DNA of 64,000 nucleotides from Istiophorus platypterus (taxonomy: Eukaryota; Chordata; Actinopteri; Istiophoriformes; Istiophoridae): positions 14,992,501 through 15,056,500 of the forward strand of contig CM029115.1 of the NCBI GenBank assembly GCA_016859345.1, given 5' to 3'. This document shows positions 60,944 to 64,000 of the stretch, piece after piece (position 1 is the stretch's first letter; the number at the start of each line of letters is the position of its first letter). Under the pieces are notes generated by a model, which did no database searches, was not told the DNA's origin, and worked only from the letters and a program-made list of their open reading frames with translations. Both the position numbers and the translations under genes were made by a program.

Positions 60944-63803
60944 GTGTATGTGTGTAGGGCGGGGTTGAACACATTAGAAGTTACAGCAGGGAGAAAAGAA
61001 AGGAGTAGGTTTAAAGGCCTTAGCACCCTGTGTGTGTGTGTGTATGATTGCAAATGCAAAGAGGGAGAAAAGAGAGTGTCAGACACTGAAAGACAGACAA
61101 GTTAACACAAACTTCTCACAAATGTGCATGAGCATTTGTGTATGTTTGAGTGTGTGCGCTGGATTTTCAGCAGAGAGGAAGGTTATATCTGGTTGCGTGT
61201 GAGGCTCTCCGGCCTCCATCTACATTTCATCCAATTGCAGAACATCACACCATCAGAGGAGCTCCTGTACTTGCATCAGAACACCTTCCCAAAATGTAAC
61301 AGTGCAGTTGTGATGCAACTGAAACATGAGAGCCACCAAAAGTAACTTTTTAAAAGAGAGATACCGTTTTAGTGTTTTTTCTCGTCCTTCTCTCTTTTCA
61401 AACATTACGCAAGTTATCATGAGCGTCTTTCAAAACAACAAACAAAAGGAAGTGCACTTAATCATATCCCAATAAAATCACCATGATATATATTAAAAGA
61501 AACTATAGGCTAATGAGAGCATTAATTGAGGTAATAAGTGTATTAATTAGCCAATATTTCTATGTCAGAACACTCATCTTTACATCACAAGTGTAGGATT
61601 TACATGTATAGATGTACATATAATATTTCAAATTTTTGTCCTGTTGTGAGAAATTTTTCATAAACTAAGTTTACACGTACTCAGTGAAGTTTAAATTGTC
61701 TTTGAATATTTCACTGAAATGAAATGGGTCTTTAAACCTGGGACTCTCTTCCAGTTAAGATAATTCATCAGTTGAGCTTCACGTAAATTAACTTGATCAT
61801 TATTGGGTTTTCCACCCTGCCCAGCTGAGACTTACTTAAAGAGGGTTACAACTGAAATCTTTTGAAGATTCGAAGATTCAGAGAGATCGGATCAAAGGGA
61901 AAAAAAACAAGAAATCCCTCAATTTCATGGTAAATGAGTTCCAATTATGTTTTAAATGATGAAATGGAAACCAGGCATTTTAAGCTTTTAATGAAATAAA
62001 CTTACCTCCCTATCTGTGGTCACTGAAGACAGTGCTATGGTCATCTCACCGTCAGAAAACTCCTTCAGCTCCATTGTAAGCAGCTGCTCCAAGTCTAGAT
62101 CCATTCAGTACACACAAACAGACTAACAGTTATATAAAACACACAAAAAACACAAGCATGAACAGAACTGAGAGGTAACTGAAAGGATGTAATTAAGACT
62201 TGGATAATGTGCCAAGGAGCAAAATGTGTCACAATCCTGCTAGATAACTCACATGGGAGTTTGCAATTACGTTGCCTAATTAGATTTTTTCTCAAGTCTT
62301 CTTTGACATACACAGACTCCCTCACACTCCTGTTAGCTTGGTTGTTAGGACGGGACACTTTACACTGTTTCTATCGTCAGTAGTTGTATAGAGTTTGGTG
62401 ACTTGACAGGATTTCCAGTATAGCTCTACCCAGCTTCACACCTGACTAGAGGTTTAATTTGCAAGAGTGACTGGCTGAGCTGTGTGATTGGTCAAGGCCT
62501 TTTACCAATCTTGCAATAGATGTGCATCCTGCTATGTTTCTGTGTCATTTACTTGTGTCAGTTCCAGTAGCCAGAGTTCAGACTTAGTCTAGTTATAATG
62601 TTAACTAAGTGGAGATTTATGTATGACTAAATCAAAATGGGTTGCACTATGAAAACTAGTTCTTTTTAGTTGTTGGTAAATATTTACACACAGTAACTAC
62701 CAGATGTAACTGTTTCGAAGCAAACTGAACTGACTGATAAAATTATGGTTAGTTTGCTAATATATAGCGAGAGAGAGGTAAAGTCACCAATAAATCTGGC
62801 CTGTCACTTGATTAAAATGCTGTTAATAATGATGTAATCCAGGAGGATTTTAAACCACCTTTCACAAACATAATACACCATAAATTACAAACTGTCAGGC
62901 CAATAACTTTAGGCTACTTGACCAAAACACTTTGGTATAATCAGATATTTATAGACTGCATGCAATTTACTAGCTCTGAAGCAAAAATTGATATATGAGT
63001 AATACCTTCTTTCACAAAGGATTAAATTAGATTAAATATATTGTCGGCCTATGTTACAGCTGGTGATGCACATGGATGTGTTAAGAGAGCTGGACACAGC
63101 ACAGCCAACCAGCCTTGCTGCCAATCTGATCTAGTGGCCACTCGTTGTATTAGAATAAAAAAGTCCCAAAAAACATTTTCCCCACAGATCACGTTATAAA
63201 AGAGATGTCATTAAAACTTTTGAAAAGACACCTCAAAATGTAAACAATTGTAAAGTGTTTTGCAAATATAATCATTTATGAGGGAAACACCTGCACATGT
63301 GCTTAGGGCTGTATGATGCAAAAACAAATCTAACTAAAACTATTTTAGCCTTTTTTCATTCAATTGAAGAACTTGCAAATAGCTGGTACACCCCATTTGA
63401 TGGCCCTACTATGACAACTCAAAATGTCATCTATTAAAAAGTCTATTACCTATTGCTTTAGTGTATGTTATTTGCCTAATAATTTTTTGCATCTTGTATG
63501 ACATGACAGTATGATAAGGGTGACAGATAGAGAGCTGTATAATTATTATCTTCAATATTAACTTGCAAAAGTTCTCCATCATAGGCTACCCCTCTCTCTC
63601 GCTCTTCCACATATAAACTCTACTGTCTTCAATTAATGTGAAGCTGCTGCTCATGCTCAAATACACACATTGTAGCTTCGCCTCATCAGGTTGACCTGCG
63701 GCGATGTCACTCCATTGCTCCAAGGATGTCATGAGCTCCTCTAGTTGTGCTGAACGACGGCCATGTTTGATCCACAAAGCCTCACTTTGCAGCCGCAAGG
63801 CCT
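38193..63803 (-). CDS. prune2: prune2 (BMCC1/BNIPXL), 3' 15 exons; 5' exons beyond the window
   Basis: PRUNE2 is a large cytoplasmic protein of vertebrates with an N-terminal DHH/DHHA2 phosphoesterase-like part, a long disordered middle and a C-terminal BCH (CRAL-TRIO-like) domain; mammalian forms act in neuronal trafficking and RhoA signalling. Fifteen exons join with no phase conflict to 1,954 full codons plus the stop. Conserved blocks in order are [10 protein letters not shown] and [11 protein letters not shown] (DHHA2 end), [141 protein letters not shown] and [11 protein letters not shown]. Each matches human PRUNE2 as remembered. The DHH catalytic motif lies upstream, so enzyme activity cannot be judged here. 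BNIP2 or ATCAY paralogues are excluded by the giant exon and DHHA2 part. Confidence 0.96.
39235..39267 (-). CDS. prune2: prune2 33-nt penultimate exon
   Basis: Encodes [11 protein letters not shown] (split first codon), matching the KLDEELREASEA start of the human tail. The acceptor has a pyrimidine tract (TTCTCTGCCCTCTTACCC) and a CTAAAC branch-like site; the donor AT|GTAAGT is strong. If not spliced, the frame stops at once with TAA at 39231-39233. Confidence 0.82.
39268..41218 (-). other. prune2: prune2 intron
   Basis: 2 kb, AT-rich; no exon or clear mobile element recognised. Confidence 0.6.
41219..41317 (-). CDS. prune2: prune2 BCH domain exon (end)
   Basis: 99 bp, phase 2-2, acceptor TTTTTCTACAG, donor TCAA|GTAAGT. 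Encodes [20 protein letters not shown] and [12 protein letters not shown]. Confidence 0.95.
41678..41764 (-). CDS. prune2: prune2 BCH domain exon
   Basis: 87 bp, phase 2-2, acceptor GTCCCGCAG; the donor ATAAG|GTCTCA is weak. Encodes [20 protein letters not shown] and LLGITRPFI. Confidence 0.93.
42857..42988 (-). CDS. prune2: prune2 BCH domain exon (core)
   Basis: 132 bp, phase 2-2. Encodes [33 protein letters not shown] and [10 protein letters not shown], nearly identical to human. Confidence 0.97.
43080..43540 (+). mobile_element. Tc1/mariner-like transposase relic (C-terminal part)
   Basis: Frames read [47 protein letters not shown] and [19 protein letters not shown], the usual end of fish Tc1-like transposases (FGxGPFLFQxDxAPxHKARS...LWDEL). 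It has a stop after SCNPT and a frame change. It fills most of the prune2 intron between exons 42857-42988 and 43575-43674, opposite in strand. No intact inverted repeats were seen. Confidence 0.88.
43575..43674 (-). CDS. prune2: prune2 BCH domain exon
   Basis: 100 bp, phase 1 to 2. Encodes [20 protein letters not shown] and [11 protein letters not shown], the start of the CRAL-TRIO-like fold. Confidence 0.95.
44574..44753 (-). CDS. prune2: prune2 exon at start of BCH domain
   Basis: 180 bp, phase 1-1, acceptor CACAAACAG. Encodes [14 protein letters not shown], then [19 protein letters not shown] and [12 protein letters not shown]. Confidence 0.95.
45068..45289 (-). CDS. prune2: prune2 acidic linker exon
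   Basis: 222 bp, symmetric phase 1-1, acceptor TCTCTGACCAG, donor CAGG|GTGAGA. Encodes [35 protein letters not shown] and [17 protein letters not shown], equivalent to human [19 protein letters not shown] second AG 16-18 bp inside keeps the same phase and could give a slightly shorter form. Confidence 0.94.
45440..45945 (+). mobile_element. decayed L2-like LINE reverse-transcriptase fragment
   Basis: Shifting + frames read [59 protein letters not shown] and [11 protein letters not shown]. This matches the C-terminal part of fish L2/CR1-type ORF2. There are several stops and frameshifts, and it is 5'-truncated. It lies antisense to prune2 in the intron between 45290 and 45998. Confidence 0.85.
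45999..46084 (-). CDS. prune2: prune2 exon 7 in window (86 bp)
   Basis: Phase 2 to 1, acceptor CCCTGAGCAG, donor GAAG|GTAAAT. Encodes [20 protein letters not shown] and AAEENYNRE. It is needed to connect the phase-2 end of the Gln/Tyr exon to the phase-1 start of the next exon, which supports it despite low conservation. Confidence 0.78.
46085..47499 (-). other. prune2: prune2 intron
   Basis: 1.4 kb, AT-rich; nothing recognised. Confidence 0.65.
47500..48045 (-). CDS. prune2: prune2 Gln/Tyr-rich exon (546 bp, 182 aa)
   Basis: Phase 2-2, acceptor CCCCTGGAAG, donor TCAAG|GTGAGT. Strikingly rich in Gln, Tyr, Ser and Asp, with a tandem-like unit ([21 protein letters not shown]) and [15 protein letters not shown]. 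The open frame runs the full exon and both junctions fit the neighbours. I recall no equivalent in human PRUNE2, so it may be fish-specific or fast-evolving; as a symmetric exon it can be skipped. No known domain. Confidence 0.85.
48046..49661 (-). other. prune2: prune2 intron
   Basis: 1.6 kb with a (CA)n tract at 49155-49218; no exon recognised. Confidence 0.7.
49155..49218. repeat. (CA)n microsatellite
   Basis: About 30 CA units with CG and CT breaks near the 3' end. Confidence 0.93.
49662..53333 (-). CDS. prune2: prune2 giant exon (3,672 bp, about 1,224 aa, disordered)
   Basis: Symmetric phase 2-2, open throughout; acceptor TGTAAATAG, donor TCAAG|GTAAGC. It starts [11 protein letters not shown] and soon gives the highly conserved [19 protein letters not shown] and [10 protein letters not shown], then DLFRFDP and [11 protein letters not shown]. 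The remainder is Ser/Glu/Asp-rich low complexity with scattered Trp: NAWNRT, NWNPH, DQWNPV, DFWTYS, DMWNMT, EMWNTT, NMWDLP, GMWSLM (about 51470-52610), often followed by D-S and S-P-E/S-P-D. It is shorter than the human giant exon. No globular domain or membrane span is visible. Confidence 0.96.
53483..53814 (-). CDS. prune2: prune2 exon 4 in window
   Basis: 332 bp, phase 0 to 2. Begins ICCELEE, matching human exactly, and ends with [13 protein letters not shown] and [10 protein letters not shown], again close to human. The centre ([15 protein letters not shown]) corresponds to the regulatory helix before the disordered region. Confidence 0.95.
53960..54109 (-). CDS. prune2: prune2 exon 3 in window (end of DHHA2)
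   Basis: 150 bp, phase 0-0, acceptor TCTTCCAG, donor CCAG|GTAAAT. Encodes [20 protein letters not shown], then MVVLLSIS and [15 protein letters not shown]. Confidence 0.94.
55187..55292. repeat. imperfect (CA)n/(CG)-interrupted repeat
   Basis: CACACG/CACAAA variants over about 105 bp. Confidence 0.9.
56518..56610. repeat. (CA)n microsatellite
   Basis: CA tract with AAAG and GTA interruptions. Confidence 0.9.
58514..58562. repeat. (GT)n microsatellite
   Basis: About 24 pure GT units. Confidence 0.95.
60469..60557. repeat. (CT)n polypyrimidine tract
   Basis: CT repeats with CCCT and TTG/CG breaks, pure pyrimidine for the first 60 bases. Confidence 0.92.
60855..60956. repeat. (GT)n microsatellite, longest in the window
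   Basis: About 100 bp of GT with TTTG and TATG breaks. Confidence 0.95.
62006..62094 (-). CDS. prune2: prune2 exon 2 in window (DHHA2)
   Basis: 89 bp, phase 1 to 0, acceptor GATCTAG, donor GAG|GTAAGT. Encodes [19 protein letters not shown] and [18 protein letters not shown] corresponds to DLKELSDGEI of human PRUNE2. Confidence 0.9.
62095..63695 (-). other. prune2: prune2 intron
   Basis: 1.6 kb, AT-rich; nothing recognised. Confidence 0.65.
63696..63803 (-). CDS. prune2: prune2 exon in window 1 (DHHA2 region)
   Basis: 108 bp, phase 1-1, acceptor GTCTGCAG; the donor GCAG|GTCAAC is non-canonical after the GT. Encodes [13 protein letters not shown] and [16 protein letters not shown]. Assigned because it joins in phase to the next exon and aligns with the helical stretch before GLSIEQTMLKDLK in human. 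This is the least certain exon. Confidence 0.7.
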
Positions 63804-64000
63804 CTGCAGACACATAAACACACACTGTATGGGTGTGTCCAGCATACACATTCTGGCTCTTGGTCATAAGTGCATGTAGTTCAGTGTTGGTTCATTAATA
63901 AACAAACATGACTATTTTGACAGGGTTGTTGACAAATTTCTGCCTTTGAGAAATTAATCTACTACCCTGAACGTCTGGTGTAGAGCAAGTAATCAGCACT
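63804..64000 (-). other. prune2: prune2 intron (cut by window edge)
   Basis: Begins with a short GT-rich stretch that is the pyrimidine/CA side of the acceptor at 63803; no exon seen. Confidence 0.6.

Larger units (their letters stand above)
54110..62005 (-). other. prune2: 7.9-kb prune2 intron rich in simple repeats
   Basis: Contains CA tracts at 55187-55292 and 56518-56610, GT tracts at 58514-58562 and 60855-60956, and a CT tract at 60469-60557. Between them are stretches of mixed, less AT-rich sequence (about 56620-57000, 57900-58130, 60340-60470) that may be conserved non-coding elements. No exon was recognised. Confidence 0.65.

Overview
This window is vertebrate nuclear DNA and almost certainly comes from a ray-finned (teleost) fish. 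Genes are split into many short GT-AG exons, introns hold long (CA)n/(GT)n tracts, and there are fish-type repeats: a tRNA-derived SINE, Tc1-like and L2-like relics and a hAT-like MITE. The gene order pcsk5(+) - rfk(-) - gcnt1-like remnant(+) - prune2(-) matches, in order and orientation, the human 9q21 order PCSK5 - RFK - GCNT1 - PRUNE2 as I remember it. Identities come from reading the translations and comparing them with remembered family sequences; nothing was searched.

Region 1 (1-27.5 kb, + strand): the 3' half of pcsk5, the proprotein convertase PC5/6. The catalytic half lies upstream of the window. Twenty consecutive exons (2355-26131) join in frame and encode about 1,122 residues: a long Cys-rich furin-like repeat domain, one membrane span and an acidic cytoplasmic tail (the membrane-bound PC5B form). 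Inside the 7.7-kb intron at 4068-11754 is the alternative last exon of the short secreted form PC5A (5589-5704), which has its own stop codon and downstream AATAAA signals.

Region 2 (27.5-33.2 kb, - strand): rfk, riboflavin kinase, complete in four coding exons (169 aa), tail-to-tail with pcsk5. Its 5' end lies in a CpG-rich promoter region.

Region 3 (33.2-36.5 kb): intergenic DNA and then a decayed core-2 beta-1,6-N-acetylglucosaminyltransferase gene (gcnt1-like) with stops and frame breaks, in the place where mammals keep a working GCNT1.

Region 4 (about 36.5-64 kb, - strand): the 3' part of prune2 in 15 consecutive, phase-consistent exons (1,954 complete codons plus one split at the 5' edge). 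They cover the end of the DHHA2 region, a 3.67-kb disordered giant exon, a Gln/Tyr-rich exon, the acidic linker and the BCH/CRAL-TRIO domain. The ending uses a 33-nt exon and a final exon coding for a tail that ends NSTV. The first prune2 exons lie beyond 64000.

The three genes have unrelated jobs (secretory-pathway proteolysis, FMN synthesis, BCH-domain trafficking/signalling). They are together because of old vertebrate synteny, not because they act as a system. I found no new multi-gene system. The best observations are the four-exon intron-phase period in the pcsk5 Cys-rich region, the retained PC5A exon, the in-place decay of gcnt1, and the Gln/Tyr-rich exon and alternative tail of prune2.
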